A stretch of 44,217 nucleotides of DNA from Clostridiales bacterium. GTDB lineage: Bacteria > Bacillota > Clostridia > Lachnospirales > Lachnospiraceae. The position numbers and the translations under genes are program-made. The DNA lies in assembly GCA_019423835.1 (NCBI GenBank), contig JAHZAR010000010.1, positions 1 to 44,217 of the forward strand, given 5' to 3'. Position 1 is the first letter of the stretch; every line of letters begins with the position of its first letter. The notes under the pieces were generated by a model, which worked only from the letters and a program-made list of their open reading frames with translations, did no database searches and was not told the DNA's origin. Positions 31,938 to 40,491 of this stretch are shown piece by piece.

Positions 31938-33707
31938 TTAGAAGTCCTCCCTTCTGAGCACGTCTTCTATTTCCTTCCCGAGCTCCTCTTTAACTGCCTC
32001 GTATTCCCTCTCAGTCTCGTCATCCGCCACGTATTTGAAGCGGCCGATCTTCTCCCGCACAGGCATCTTGATCAGCCCCTGTACGTTTGCCCCGTTTTCC
32101 AGGGCCTTCCCTGACTCATCGTAGAAGGCGAGCACCAGTTTCATCATGAGGAACTGCTTTCTCAGGGACGTATAAGTGTCAGTCTCGTGGAAGGAGTTCT
32201 GGTGCAGAAAGTCCTCGCGGATGGAACGGGCCGCCTCCATCTTAAGGCGGTCAGAAGGCGACAGCGCATCCATGCCGACCATCTTTACAATCTCCTCCAG
32301 CTCTGCTTCCTCCTGCAGAAGACTCATCATGCCCTGACGGCAGGCCATCCATTCGGGCGAAACGTGTTCGTTGAACCACCTGCCCATGTTGTCCACATAG
32401 AGCGAATAGCTGGTCAGCCAATTGATAGCCGGGAAATGCCTCTTGTAAGCCAGGGACGAGTCAAGCCCCCAGAATACCTTCACGATGCGCAGCGTCGCCT
32501 GGGAAACAGGCTCGGAAATGTCGCCTCCCGGCGGGGAAACGGCTCCGATGGCGGACAGAGCTCCCTCTCTGCCGTCCTTTCCTTTGCAGATCACATGGCC
32601 CGCCCTCTCGTAGAACTGAGCCAGACGGCTTCCCAGGTAAGCCGGGTATCCCTCCTCGCCGGGCATCTCCTCCAGACGTCCTGACATCTCCCTGAGAGCC
32701 TCGGCCCAGCGGGAGGTGGAATCGGCCATCAGGGCCACCGAGTAGCCCATATCCCGGAAGTACTCCGCAATCGTAATTCCCGTGTAGATGGAAGCCTCCC
32801 TGGCAGCCACCGGCATATCGGAGGTGTTGGCGATTAACACCGTCCTCTGCATCAGAGAATGACCTGTCTTCGGATCCTTTAACTCCGGAAACTCGTTTAA
32901 TACATCCGTCATCTCATTTCCCCGCTCGCCGCAGCCGATGTAGACCACAATATCCGCCTCTGCCCACTTGGCCAGCTGGTGCTGGATCACGGTCTTGCCG
33001 CTTCCGAACGGGCCCGGAACTGCGGCCACGCCGCCCTTGGCAATGGGGAAAAAGGCGTCAATAACTCTCTGGCCTGTCACAAGCGGCATCTCCGGCGGCA
33101 GTTTTTTCTGGTAGGGCCGCCCCTGTCTGACCGGCCATCTCTGCATCAGAGTCAGCTCCCTGTCTCCGCTTTCCGTGGATATGACAGCCACTGTCTCCTC
33201 CACCGTAAACTCGCCTGACCGGATCTCCTTTACGGTACCCTTCACGCCGTTTGGAACCATGATCTTGTGTACGACCACAATGGTCTCCTGCACGGTTCCG
33301 ATAATATCTCCGGCCTCCACCTCATCGCCGGTCTTCACCGTGGGAATGAAATTCCATTTCAGGTCACGCTTTAAGGAGGGAACCTCGACCCCCCTCTTCA
33401 GGTTATTGCTCCCTGTTATCTTCATAATATCGTCCAGGGGACGCTGGATTCCGTCGTAAATACTCGTGATGAGACCCGGCCCCAGCTCTGCGGACAGCGG
33501 CATATCCATGGACTCCACCGGCTCCCCCGGCCCCAGTCCCGAGGTCTCCTCGTAAACCTGGATATACGCCTGATCCCCGTGTATCTCAATGATCTCTCCG
33601 ATCAGCCGCTGGCTGCTGACCCGGACTACGTCGTACATGTTTGCGTCCCGCATCCCCTCCGCAATTACCAGCGGGCCTGCTACCTTTTTAATCACACCTC
33701 TGCTCAT
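31938..33707 (-). CDS. ntpA: V-type ATP synthase subunit A (catalytic)
   Basis: Catalytic ATPase subunit of 589 residues. P-loop GPFGSGKT at 232-239, the family-specific bulge domain (about 110-190), VYIGCGERGNEMTDVL, SRWAEALREMSGRLEEMPGEEGYPAYLGSRL. All catalytic motifs are intact. With B it forms the A3B3 head that turns ATP hydrolysis into rotation. It sits between F and B as in Enterococcus hirae. Confidence 0.98.
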   Translation of the reverse strand: MSRGVIKKVAGPLVIAEGMRDANMYDVVRVSSQRLIGEIIEIHGDQAYIQVYEETSGLGPGEPVESMDMPLSAELGPGLITSIYDGIQRPLDDIMKITGSNNLKRGVEVPSLKRDLKWNFIPTVKTGDEVEAGDIIGTVQETIVVVHKIMVPNGVKGTVKEIRSGEFTVEETVAVISTESGDRELTLMQRWPVRQGRPYQKKLPPEMPLVTGQRVIDAFFPIAKGGVAAVPGPFGSGKTVIQHQLAKWAEADIVVYIGCGERGNEMTDVLNEFPELKDPKTGHSLMQRTVLIANTSDMPVAAREASIYTGITIAEYFRDMGYSVALMADSTSRWAEALREMSGRLEEMPGEEGYPAYLGSRLAQFYERAGHVICKGKDGREGALSAIGAVSPPGGDISEPVSQATLRIVKVFWGLDSSLAYKRHFPAINWLTSYSLYVDNMGRWFNEHVSPEWMACRQGMMSLLQEEAELEEIVKMVGMDALSPSDRLKMEAARSIREDFLHQNSFHETDTYTSLRKQFLMMKLVLAFYDESGKALENGANVQGLIKMPVREKIGRFKYVADDETEREYEAVKEELGKEIEDVLRREDF

Positions 33708-33746
33708 TGGAAGGCTTCACCCACCTTTCTTCTAATCTCTTCTCTG

Positions 33747-34076
33747 TCAGCCCGGCTGCACTCCGCCGAACAATATATCCGATCCCACTGCCTGCTCCAC
33801 AGAACTCTTGACCCCCTCGATTCCCCTGCCCGTATTCCCGGACACACCGGGAATCAGGATGACAGAGGGGAGCAGACTCTCCTTATACTTCTCAATCGCG
33901 TGGCTGATACCGGCGGCCGCCGCCTCTGTAATATAGATGACGGCGTAATCTCCGGAGGCCAGACGGTAAAACAGCTTTTCCGCTTCCCCTGCTTCCTTAA
34001 CGGGAAATGTGTCGAGTCCCAGGGCAGCAAAGCCGTAAATGCTGTCGTAATCTCCGATGACTGCTATCTTATACAT
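33747..34076 (-). CDS. ntpG: V-type ATP synthase subunit F (central stalk)
   Basis: Small Rossmann-like stalk subunit of 109 residues (called NtpG in Enterococcus hirae, F elsewhere). MYKIAVIGDYDSIYGFAALGLDTFPV is the typical start, and the conserved YAVIYITEAAA and PSVILIPG segments follow. ATG 34076 has AGGGA ahead and overlaps the end of subunit C by eight bases; the frame to 34109 lies within the C gene. Confidence 0.95.
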   Translation of the reverse strand: MYKIAVIGDYDSIYGFAALGLDTFPVKEAGEAEKLFYRLASGDYAVIYITEAAAAGISHAIEKYKESLLPSVILIPGVSGNTGRGIEGVKSSVEQAVGSDILFGGVQPG

Positions 34077-35043
34077 ACATTTCCCTGATCCTTTCCCTGA
34101 TCCTCTCATCCGGAAGGCCGTTCAGCTTCCCTGTCAGGATGATCCGCACAGTTTTAATCTCGTTTTCTCTGGCAAGCAGATAGGCCACCAGAGGGCCTGC
34201 CGAAAATGGGTTGTACTTCTGCGGCTTGATAGACTCAATCAGCTGGTTGTCGCACCACCGTTCAAAGGCTGAGGCCGACTCCTTCAAAGCCTCCGCCCCG
34301 TCCTTATAGGCCGTCTCCCCCAGATATTCACAGATAGCCGAAACGCCGGACAGAGCCGCCATGGCCAGCCTCTCAACGTCCAGGCTGTCGCAGGGAGCCA
34401 TGGCCCGGCGCATAAATTCCAGCTCCTTTCCCGTTTTCTGGGAACGGACGGCAATCTTGATGTCGGCGACCGCTGTCACCGACTCGGTGTAGGCCAGAAT
34501 CACCGGCTCCCTGCTTTTTTTTCCTTCGCTGCAGATAGCCTCAAGAGCCGCCCGATCCACAATCACATCACAGGCCTGCCCGTCTCCCGTGTGAAGAAAG
34601 GTTTCACAGGCCTCCCTGGCCGCCTTCCTCATATGCTCCGGAAGGGCGTCAAAATCCTTTTCTGCCACGATCCGCTCCATTTCCTTTCCGTCCACAGCAC
34701 AGTCATCATAGTAGACAGAGCCGTGGAAATCAGAGCTCACCGACTCCTTGATGGCAGCCTTCAGATTGTGGTAGAGGTTCTGATAAGTCAGCACAGACAG
34801 GATCTGATCCTCTCCTCTCAGAAGCTCCTTTACCGTTTTCTGGGCCTTTTCCCGCTCAGCCTCCAGAATCTCCTCCCCCGTCTGGGACGGATTTCCGGTT
34901 CCCCATCCCTTCTCAGCCAGGAAGGCCAGACAGCCCTCATAGGATTTCACGGCCATCAGCTGTTCTATGACAGAGGAGGAAAAGAGCGTCATTTCCATGG
35001 CGCGGATGCGCGCAACCGCATATGTGTAATTTTTATCAGACAT
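34069..35043 (-). CDS. ntpC: V-type ATP synthase subunit C (rotor adaptor)
   Basis: Funnel-shaped all-helical subunit of 324 residues that sits on the membrane rotor ring and receives the D-F shaft. Typical features: the N-terminal YTYAVARIRAMEMTLFSSSVIEQLM, three repeated helical units, and the C-terminal NPFSAGPLVAYLLARENEIKTVRIILTGKLNGLP. ATG 35043 has AAGGAGGAC ahead. The 93-base gap to subunit E has no terminator. Confidence 0.95.
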   Translation of the reverse strand: MSDKNYTYAVARIRAMEMTLFSSSVIEQLMAVKSYEGCLAFLAEKGWGTGNPSQTGEEILEAEREKAQKTVKELLRGEDQILSVLTYQNLYHNLKAAIKESVSSDFHGSVYYDDCAVDGKEMERIVAEKDFDALPEHMRKAAREACETFLHTGDGQACDVIVDRAALEAICSEGKKSREPVILAYTESVTAVADIKIAVRSQKTGKELEFMRRAMAPCDSLDVERLAMAALSGVSAICEYLGETAYKDGAEALKESASAFERWCDNQLIESIKPQKYNPFSAGPLVAYLLARENEIKTVRIILTGKLNGLPDERIRERIREMYV

Positions 35044-35136
35044 TCGCTGTCCTCCTTCCATGCCCTCTCAATGTTCTCACGCCCCGGCTTTTTCCTGCAG
35101 TGTCAGCCGGGACTGCAGCATTCAGAGTCCCACCTG

Positions 35137-35751
35137 TCACCGGCTGTCTTGCTGTGCCCTTCCAAACAGCAGTCCGGAAACCTGGTCAGAAAGCTCATCT
35201 CTCCTGGCTGCAAACAGCGCCTCAAAGGAGCAGTTCTCCTCCACCCCTCCGTAAACCAGAACAAAGCCTCCGCTGATGGAAACCGGGTGTTCGGAAAGCC
35301 TTATGCTGCCTCCCTTTTGCTCTGCTGCCTTTTGCAGCCTATCCTCAAAGTCCTCCGGCATACGCTCTGAATCCCGTTCAGAAAAACAGATTTCCCCTTC
35401 CTCGGGAAGCAGAAAGCGCTCTGCCATTTTTTCTATCAGTGCAAAGTATTCCCTGTCTTCCATATGCAGAAGAGTTTCACGGGCCTTCTCGATAAGACTG
35501 TTTATCATCTCCTGCTTTGCAGCCAGAAGCATCTGGCGTTTTTTCAGTGCGGCCGAGGACTCTGCCCTGGCGCGCCTGTTCTTCTGCTCAAGCTGTGATT
35601 TTTCGCCCGCCTCTTCTCTCATTTTTTCAATACTGTCCCTGGCTTCCTGAAGGATTTTCTCCGCCTCAGCCTCTGCCGCGTCCCGGATTTCCCCGGCCTG
35701 CCTCCTGGCATCCTCGAGGATCCGGTTTGTGATTTTTTCCAGTCCCGTCAT
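35137..35751 (-). CDS. ntpE: V-type ATP synthase subunit E (peripheral stalk)
   Basis: Peripheral stalk subunit of 204 residues. A long Glu/Ala/Arg-rich coiled coil (ILEDARRQAGEIRDAAEAEA onward, about 10-90) is followed by a globular C-terminal domain (LSEHPVSISGGFVLVYGG, FEALFAARRDELSDQVSGLLF) that caps the A3B3 head. It pairs with subunit H. ATG 35751 has GGAGGGAGAGG ahead; the longer frame to 35778 lacks a site. Confidence 0.93.
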   Translation of the reverse strand: MTGLEKITNRILEDARRQAGEIRDAAEAEAEKILQEARDSIEKMREEAGEKSQLEQKNRRARAESSAALKKRQMLLAAKQEMINSLIEKARETLLHMEDREYFALIEKMAERFLLPEEGEICFSERDSERMPEDFEDRLQKAAEQKGGSIRLSEHPVSISGGFVLVYGGVEENCSFEALFAARRDELSDQVSGLLFGRAQQDSR

Positions 35752-35802
35752 ACTGCCTCTCCCTCCATGTCCAGTCAAACTGCGTGTTTCCTGTTTACCT
35801 GG

Positions 35803-36276
35803 CTACAGCGCGCTGACCGCCAGAATAGACACGAGGAGGGCCAGAATGGCGTAGGTCTCTACCATGGCCGGAAACAGCATGGCCTTTCCGAACTGCTCCG
35901 GTTTCTTTGCGACAATGCCGATGGAGGCGACAGCTGTCCTGCCCTGATGAATAGCAGAAATCAAACCCACAATGCCGATCGGAAGGCAGGCCAGGAAGTA
36001 GAGAAGCCCCTGAGCCAGAGACATATCCATGTCCGCTCCGCCTCCTAACAGTCCGATGCCGGAAAGCACCAGGAAGCCTACCAGAAGTCCGTAGATGCCC
36101 TGGGTTCCCGGGAGAAGCTGCAGGATAAGTACCTTGGCAAACTTGGACGGATCCTCCGTCACAACGCCTGCGGCGGCCTGTCCTGCCATACCTACGCCGA
36201 TGGCAGAGCCGATGCCCGCAAGTCCTACCGCTACCGCTGCGCCCAACAATGCAAATACAATACCCATACTGCTCAT
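35803..36276 (-). CDS. ntpK: V-type ATP synthase subunit K (rotor ring proteolipid)
   Basis: Membrane rotor subunit of 157 residues made of two fused helical hairpins (four helices). The ion site keeps the Na+-ligand pattern of Enterococcus hirae NtpK: Leu55, Thr58 and Gln59 in LLPGTQGIYG, Gln111 in AIHQGR, and Glu140 in AMVETYAIL. Only the second hairpin has the ion-carrying Glu, as usual for the doubled form. This predicts Na+ rather than H+ pumping. The gene starts two bases after the subunit I stop. Confidence 0.95.
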   Translation of the reverse strand: MSSMGIVFALLGAAVAVGLAGIGSAIGVGMAGQAAAGVVTEDPSKFAKVLILQLLPGTQGIYGLLVGFLVLSGIGLLGGGADMDMSLAQGLLYFLACLPIGIVGLISAIHQGRTAVASIGIVAKKPEQFGKAMLFPAMVETYAILALLVSILAVSAL

Positions 36277-36278
36277 AA

Positions 36279-38291
36279 TTAATCCTCCTTAATATCTACA
36301 TATTTCGTAGTTCTGCGAAACGGCTCGAACATGCGGCCTCCGCCCTCATAAAATTTTCCGAAAAATTCCACATACTGCAGACGGCAGGTGTGTACGTAGG
36401 CCCCCAGAAGGTTGATGGCCAGATTGAACACATGACCCACCAGGAACACCAGAATGAACACCACCGCCCCCAGGATTCCGTTTCCCGCCATGCTCCCCAT
36501 CTGGTTGATAACTGAGGCGATAACTCCCGTCGCAAGCCCCAGGGCCAGAAGTCTTGAGTAGGACAGCACGTCTGACAGCCAGCCTGTAATGTTGTAGAGA
36601 TCGTAAGCCCCCAGCGCAAGCCTGAGAGCCGGATTCCTGCTGCTTCTCCCTGACATGAGAAGGATTCCTGCTGCCCCGAAAATGGCCAGTATCCTTGCCA
36701 GTGTATTCACGGGCGCCGGGAACACGATATTCATCTGTGCCATGGATGCGAACAGTTCAGAGGGAACCAGAATCAGGATCAGCCCGATCAGCAGGCAGTA
36801 CCACAGCACCACGTCGCAGAAAAAGTCGAGAACCTTTCTGTCCCGGAGGAGCATATATCCCTTGATTCCAAGTCCCAGGAACAGATGAAGCACACCGAAC
36901 AGCATGGACATCACAAGCATTTTCATGGGATCATGCAAGGGCACAAACCAGACTGCCGGAATGGTTATCTCGCGCCCAAAAAAGGTTCTGGATACCACAT
37001 CTGCTGCATCTCCGAAGTAGCCCCCGAACATGACGCCCCAGAACAGGGTGGAAATTCCGCAGTACATAAAGAGCCGGACAGATTTTCTCAGTCCGCTGTC
37101 CATCCACGGAAATTTCTTCAGCGCCGCAAAGCAGGCAATAAATACGATCAGCCCATAGGCTGCATCGGACAGCATCAGGCCGAAAAAGAAAATATAGCAG
37201 AGGGACATCACCGATGTAGGATCGATCTCCCCCTTTGCCGGGAGCCCGAAGGAGGCAGTCACTCCCTCTGCCGACTCTGCCAGCGTACTGTTTTTCAGCA
37301 GTACCGGAGCCTCCTCGTCCTCAGGAATCTCCTGGACCTGGACGTAAAGCTCAAAGCGGCTGTTCAGCCTGTCTGCCAGCTTATCCGCCTCTGTCTCCGG
37401 CACATAGCCAGTAATCAGGATTGTCTGCTTCGACTGAAGCATCTCTCCCATTGCCCTGTATTTTTCCGCGCGCACTCTGTAAAAATCGGAGAGCATCTTC
37501 AAATTCTCTCTGCTTGTACCGTAGGCTGTAAGCTTCCCTGCCGTCCCCCTAATATTGTCTCCCAGCTTTTTAATCTCCTCTTCCAGCTCTTCCCTGTACA
37601 CAGCAGGGATCTCATCCACTGCCTGAGCGGGCCGGGCGAAACCTATGGCCCGAAGAGCCTCCTCCACCCGGGGTGCCTCCTCTCTCAGACATAAAACTGC
37701 TATGCAGGTCTGATCTCGGTCCCTTCCTGCAATTTCCACATGGACATCTGCCTCAGGGGCCTTCTGTGCCAGCTTTTCGCAGAGAAGCTCCAGCGTCATC
37801 TCCCCTCCCACGGTACCTATGAAAAGGGCTGTTCGCTCTGTCCCGGCGGCTTTCATGGATACATCAAGTCCCAGCCACGGAACAAGGGTCTCCTGCTGTG
37901 CCTGCAGCCTGGCCACAGAGGCCTTGTCCTCTGCAATCTGCCGGCTGTAGTCCAGGATCTGCTTTGCGTCCTCAAGTACCTTTTCATGGTTCTCGCTAAG
38001 CGTCTGAAAGGCCTCCCGCGAGGCCTGCCTTTTCCCCTCAAGAGCGGCAAAAATCGAGGTTTTCTCCGGAACATACTGTCCCAGCGCTTCCAGGGCCTGC
38101 TCTGCTGTCAGCGCATTCCTCTCGCATAGCTGACGCTCTGAACCTGTGTCAGGCCTTCTGAAACCACTGTCCTCCTCTGTCTCTGTCCTTAACAGCTCCA
38201 CCACTCCGGCTCCCTGCAGGAGCTCTAAAACTGGTTTCCGATCCTTTAAAAGCGCGCAGATGGTGATTTTCCTCATCTGCAGAACTGCCAT
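36279..38291 (-). CDS. ntpI: V-type ATP synthase subunit I (membrane stator)
   Basis: Stator subunit of 670 residues. The N-terminal half (about 1-340) is cytoplasmic, with coiled coils and two alpha/beta lobes that hold the peripheral stalks. The C-terminal half (about 350-650) has seven to eight helices, including MSLCYIFFFGLMLSDAAYGL and LSYSRLLALGLATGVIASVINQM, which carries the essential Arg of the ion half-channel. ATG 38291 has AGGAGGG ahead. Confidence 0.96.
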   Translation of the reverse strand: MAVLQMRKITICALLKDRKPVLELLQGAGVVELLRTETEEDSGFRRPDTGSERQLCERNALTAEQALEALGQYVPEKTSIFAALEGKRQASREAFQTLSENHEKVLEDAKQILDYSRQIAEDKASVARLQAQQETLVPWLGLDVSMKAAGTERTALFIGTVGGEMTLELLCEKLAQKAPEADVHVEIAGRDRDQTCIAVLCLREEAPRVEEALRAIGFARPAQAVDEIPAVYREELEEEIKKLGDNIRGTAGKLTAYGTSRENLKMLSDFYRVRAEKYRAMGEMLQSKQTILITGYVPETEADKLADRLNSRFELYVQVQEIPEDEEAPVLLKNSTLAESAEGVTASFGLPAKGEIDPTSVMSLCYIFFFGLMLSDAAYGLIVFIACFAALKKFPWMDSGLRKSVRLFMYCGISTLFWGVMFGGYFGDAADVVSRTFFGREITIPAVWFVPLHDPMKMLVMSMLFGVLHLFLGLGIKGYMLLRDRKVLDFFCDVVLWYCLLIGLILILVPSELFASMAQMNIVFPAPVNTLARILAIFGAAGILLMSGRSSRNPALRLALGAYDLYNITGWLSDVLSYSRLLALGLATGVIASVINQMGSMAGNGILGAVVFILVFLVGHVFNLAINLLGAYVHTCRLQYVEFFGKFYEGGGRMFEPFRRTTKYVDIKED

Positions 38292-38355
38292 GTAAACATC
38301 CCTCCTGTCTATACAAGACCTACCCTCCGCTTGTTCTGTCCCTGTCCGGCAGCTT

Positions 38356-38664
38356 TTATACTAATCTTTCTATGATCAGTTTCACTGCCTCAGGGGTTTT
38401 CTCGGCTGCCCTGTCCTGCATGGCAGCTGTCTCTTCTCTGGCCTCTCTCTCGGCTTCTCTAAACAGCTCCTCAGCCTCTCTTTCATAGTCCAGCTCTGAC
38501 CGGGAACTCTTTTCAGAGAGCTCCTGCCTGAATCTCGCTCTTTCAGCCTCAGCCTCACTTTTCGCATTGCTCACAAGCTGCCGCCCCTCCTCAGAAGCTC
38601 TTCTGACCATTTCCTCCGCCTCTGCCTCTGCCTTTTTTACAGCTTCCATTGTCTCCTGCACCAT
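38356..38664 (-). CDS. ntpF: V-type ATP synthase subunit H (peripheral stalk)
   Basis: Peripheral stalk subunit of 102 residues (NtpF in Enterococcus hirae, H or AhaH elsewhere). It is almost wholly one long Glu/Ala/Arg-rich helix (EAVKKAEAEAEEMVRRASEEG onward), with a short C-terminal AVKLIIERLV that inserts with subunit E. ATG 38664 was chosen for AGGTGG ahead and because similarity starts there; the frame to 38763 is leader. First gene of the operon. Confidence 0.88.
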   Translation of the reverse strand: MVQETMEAVKKAEAEAEEMVRRASEEGRQLVSNAKSEAEAERARFRQELSEKSSRSELDYEREAEELFREAEREAREETAAMQDRAAEKTPEAVKLIIERLV

Positions 38665-38801
38665 CTGCTCACCACCTGTTCTCCTGCAAAACACGGCACT
38701 TGCCTGACTCCGGCGCGTCCTGCGCCATTTAATAGCTTCACTTTCATGCAAAATGCTTCTCACAGCATAAGAGATTTCTGTTCTCCTGCCGTTCTCACTT
38801 T

Positions 38802-38916
38802 AGTATAATGCGCCCTCCCTCTCTTCATTCATAAAATACGGATTCCCTTAATAAAATCAACCATCAGCATTCCGCACATTTGAATCAATTATACAACAAT
38901 TTGTTTTGTTTGTCTA
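38802..38916 (-). promoter_or_regulatory. V-ATPase operon promoter(s)
   Basis: Main candidate: minus-strand TAGACA (38916-38911), spacer of 17, perfect TATAAT (38893-38888), giving a leader of about 215 bases. A second -10-like TATACT lies at 38807-38802, without a good -35. Confidence 0.7.
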
Positions 38917-39099
38917 TTATCAGGAAATACTTCTTTTCATTTCTTTTTTATTGTACAAAAATATTTCTTCAAAAAAATATATCGAAAATAACTGTACTTC
39001 CTTTCTTTTCAGGCTATTTTCACCTCCCATCTCGGTCAACTGTAAGCCGTTCACTGCATACCAAACCATCCTTAGATTCCTGAATAGAACTTTTGAAAG
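38917..39099. other. AT-rich spacer upstream of the V-ATPase promoter
   Basis: About 180 AT-rich bases. A 62-codon minus-strand frame (39108-38920) starts in the neighbouring GC-rich block and lacks a ribosome site at its start; a GGGAGGTG lies mid-frame near 39025 but without a good start codon behind it. I count no gene here. Confidence 0.35.
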
Positions 39100-39254
39100 A
39101 GCGGGCAAGCCCGCTTCAGCTCCTCTGCCTCTCCATCCTGAGGGGCTCGCCTGCTTTTTCGCGCCGCCGTGCGGCTGTCTTAAGCAGCCTTTTTCCTCTG
39201 CGCGGCGTGCACATCCCGGCCGGCAGGCTTTTTCATAACATAGGAAATTCTTCC
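39100..39254. other. GC-rich structured intergenic element
   Basis: Nested pairings: GCCTGC/GCAGGC (39149-39154 with 39223-39228), CGCCGC/GCGGCG (39162-39167 with 39202-39207), GGCTG/CAGCC (39173-39177 with 39185-39189). A separate AGCGGGC/GCCCGCT hairpin lies at 39100-39115. Base composition differs sharply from the AT-rich sequence beside it. It has no convincing frame. It could be a mobile miniature repeat or an untranslated RNA. Confidence 0.5.
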
Positions 39255-39279
39255 GAATTTCCTATGTTATGAAAAAGCC
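39226..39279. repeat. 25-bp perfect palindrome
   Basis: Arms 39226-39250 and 39255-39279, loop TTCC. The arms are AT-rich with CATAACATAGGAAATTC in the middle. One arm overlaps the MerR-type gene terminator. Confidence 0.85.
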
Positions 39280-39300
39280 GGGGAACCTTCGTTCCCCGGC
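39272..39300 (-). terminator. Terminator of the MerR-type gene
   Basis: Stem GCCGGGGAAC/GTTCCCCGGC (39277-39286 with 39291-39300), 4-base loop. On the minus strand it is followed by TTTTTC. Confidence 0.88.
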
Positions 39301-39380
39301 TTACCTGCTCTGCAGCCGTTCTCACTGATTGCTCTAAGGACGCATTCCTGCCCTCTATTTTGATTTTCGGACTCCCGCCC

Positions 39381-40184
39381 CTACAGCTTATTCCCATTTC
39401 TCCCAAATTTTCTTTTCCTGAACGGGAAGAACGGAAGCTTCGTGGCAGCAGCCTCCAGACGGCTCTGGTTGTCCCTCTGATAGATGCGGATGATCTCATC
39501 GAGCCGTTTAAACCGTTCGTCCTCCTTTTCGTCAGCCACCCGCATCAGGTAGTCCATCTCCTTTAAGAGCTTCTCATGTACCATATAAGCAATATCCTGG
39601 CTCAGCTTTTCACAGTTTTCCTCCACCGCGCGGCCGATAATATGGTTCATGAGCCGCTGGAACTGCTCCATTTTTCCATTTTCCAGAATCTCCTCAAGCC
39701 CTGCCCGGGCTGCCTGACGGCCAATGCCGGCTTCTGCCACCGACGGCACTTCCCCTTCACTTTCTTCCCCCAGGGCCTGTCCCTCCTGCCCTCCTGCAGC
39801 CAGAATCTCCTGTTTCCTGCGCTCAGCCTGCCTGTCCATCGCAGCCTGTCCCCCTTCTTCCTGAATTTCTCCGCCCTGTGAAGCCCCCGCTTCCCTGAGC
39901 GCCGCCAGCACATCCTCCTCCAGCACTTCATTTGGAATGATCACCTTGCCGTCCGACTCCAGCGACTTAGCGAGAGCCGTCTTAATCGCCTTGAGCTGGT
40001 ACCCCTTGTCCTTGAGCATTTTCACCTGCTTAAACAGACGGATATGAAACTCTGTATAAAAACGATGTCCCATCTCATTTCTGGGGATCTTAAGCTCCAG
40101 CTCATCCTCCCAGTATCTCAGCACATGTGCTTCCACATCCACCTTCCTGGAAGCGTCTGATATCAGATAATGTACCTCAGCCAT
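39381..40184 (-). CDS. MerR-type helix-turn-helix protein with a long C-terminal coiled region
   Basis: Protein of 267 residues. The N-terminal winged helix is of MerR/RacA type: LISDASRKVDVEAHVLRYWEDELELKIPRNEMGHRFYTEFHIRLFKQVKMLKDKGYQLKAIK (about 7-70, quoted as separate motifs VLRYWEDEL and GHRFY). A low-complexity Glu/Gly/Ala region follows (about 95-165). A helical segment (LMNHIIGRAVEENCEKLSQDIAYMVHEKLLKEMDYLM) and a basic tail PFRKRKFGRNGNK end the protein. There is no ligand domain with metal Cys. Such clostridial proteins may organise DNA or regulate one promoter. ATG 40184 has AAAGGAGAGG ahead. Its promoter shows the long spacer typical of MerR control. Confidence 0.85.
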   Translation of the reverse strand: MAEVHYLISDASRKVDVEAHVLRYWEDELELKIPRNEMGHRFYTEFHIRLFKQVKMLKDKGYQLKAIKTALAKSLESDGKVIIPNEVLEEDVLAALREAGASQGGEIQEEGGQAAMDRQAERRKQEILAAGGQEGQALGEESEGEVPSVAEAGIGRQAARAGLEEILENGKMEQFQRLMNHIIGRAVEENCEKLSQDIAYMVHEKLLKEMDYLMRVADEKEDERFKRLDEIIRIYQRDNQSRLEAAATKLPFFPFRKRKFGRNGNKL

Positions 40185-40230
40185 GATTCAATCCTCTCCT
40201 TTGGTTCACAATATTTCGTAGCTTACTTAT

Positions 40231-40262
40231 ACTATATGCAAACCAAATTCCAATTATGTCAA
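40231..40262 (-). promoter_or_regulatory. Promoter of the MerR-type gene with a 20-base spacer
   Basis: Minus-strand TTGACA (40262-40257), spacer of 20, TATAGT (40236-40231). Spacers of 19-20 are a mark of promoters that MerR proteins activate by DNA distortion. An alternative reading is TTGGAA, spacer 16, TATAAG in the same stretch. Confidence 0.55.
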
Positions 40263-40390
40263 AATAACCCTCAGAAATAACAGAATCTCCCTCGAAAATC
40301 CTTATCCACAGTTCAGAAAAAATCTCACCCCTCCATCCACATCCTGCCTCCCCTTATCCCCTTCCTTTCCCCTGTAGTTTCCTTCCTCCA

Positions 40391-40458
40391 GCAAAAGAGC
40401 CAGTTTTTCCGTAACTTCGCCGCAGCAAAAAAGCCAGTTTTTTCGTGACTTCGCTAGA
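40391..40458. repeat. 34-bp imperfect tandem repeat at the dnaB terminator
   Basis: Two adjoining 34-base copies (40391-40424, 40425-40458) with 28 identical positions. The second copy forms one arm of the dnaB terminator. The rest of 40263-40390 shows nothing recognised. Confidence 0.8.
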
Positions 40459-40478
40459 ACGAAAAAACTGGCTTTTTT
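40427..40478 (-). terminator. dnaB operon terminator
   Basis: Perfect 20-bp stem (40427-40446 with 40459-40478), 12-base loop, A-rich start and TTTTTT end. It lies 14 bases past the dnaB stop. Confidence 0.88.
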
Positions 40479-40491
40479 GCCACCACCTCCT

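Noticed and set aside
30843..32114. Plus-strand open frame of 423 codons
   Set aside because: Antisense to the V-ATPase B and A genes; reads as a low-meaning shadow without a start signal.
38920..39108. 62-codon minus-strand frame in the AT-rich spacer
   Set aside because: It begins inside a hairpin, has no ribosome site at its start and becomes Lys/Phe/Ile-rich simply from AT-rich sequence.
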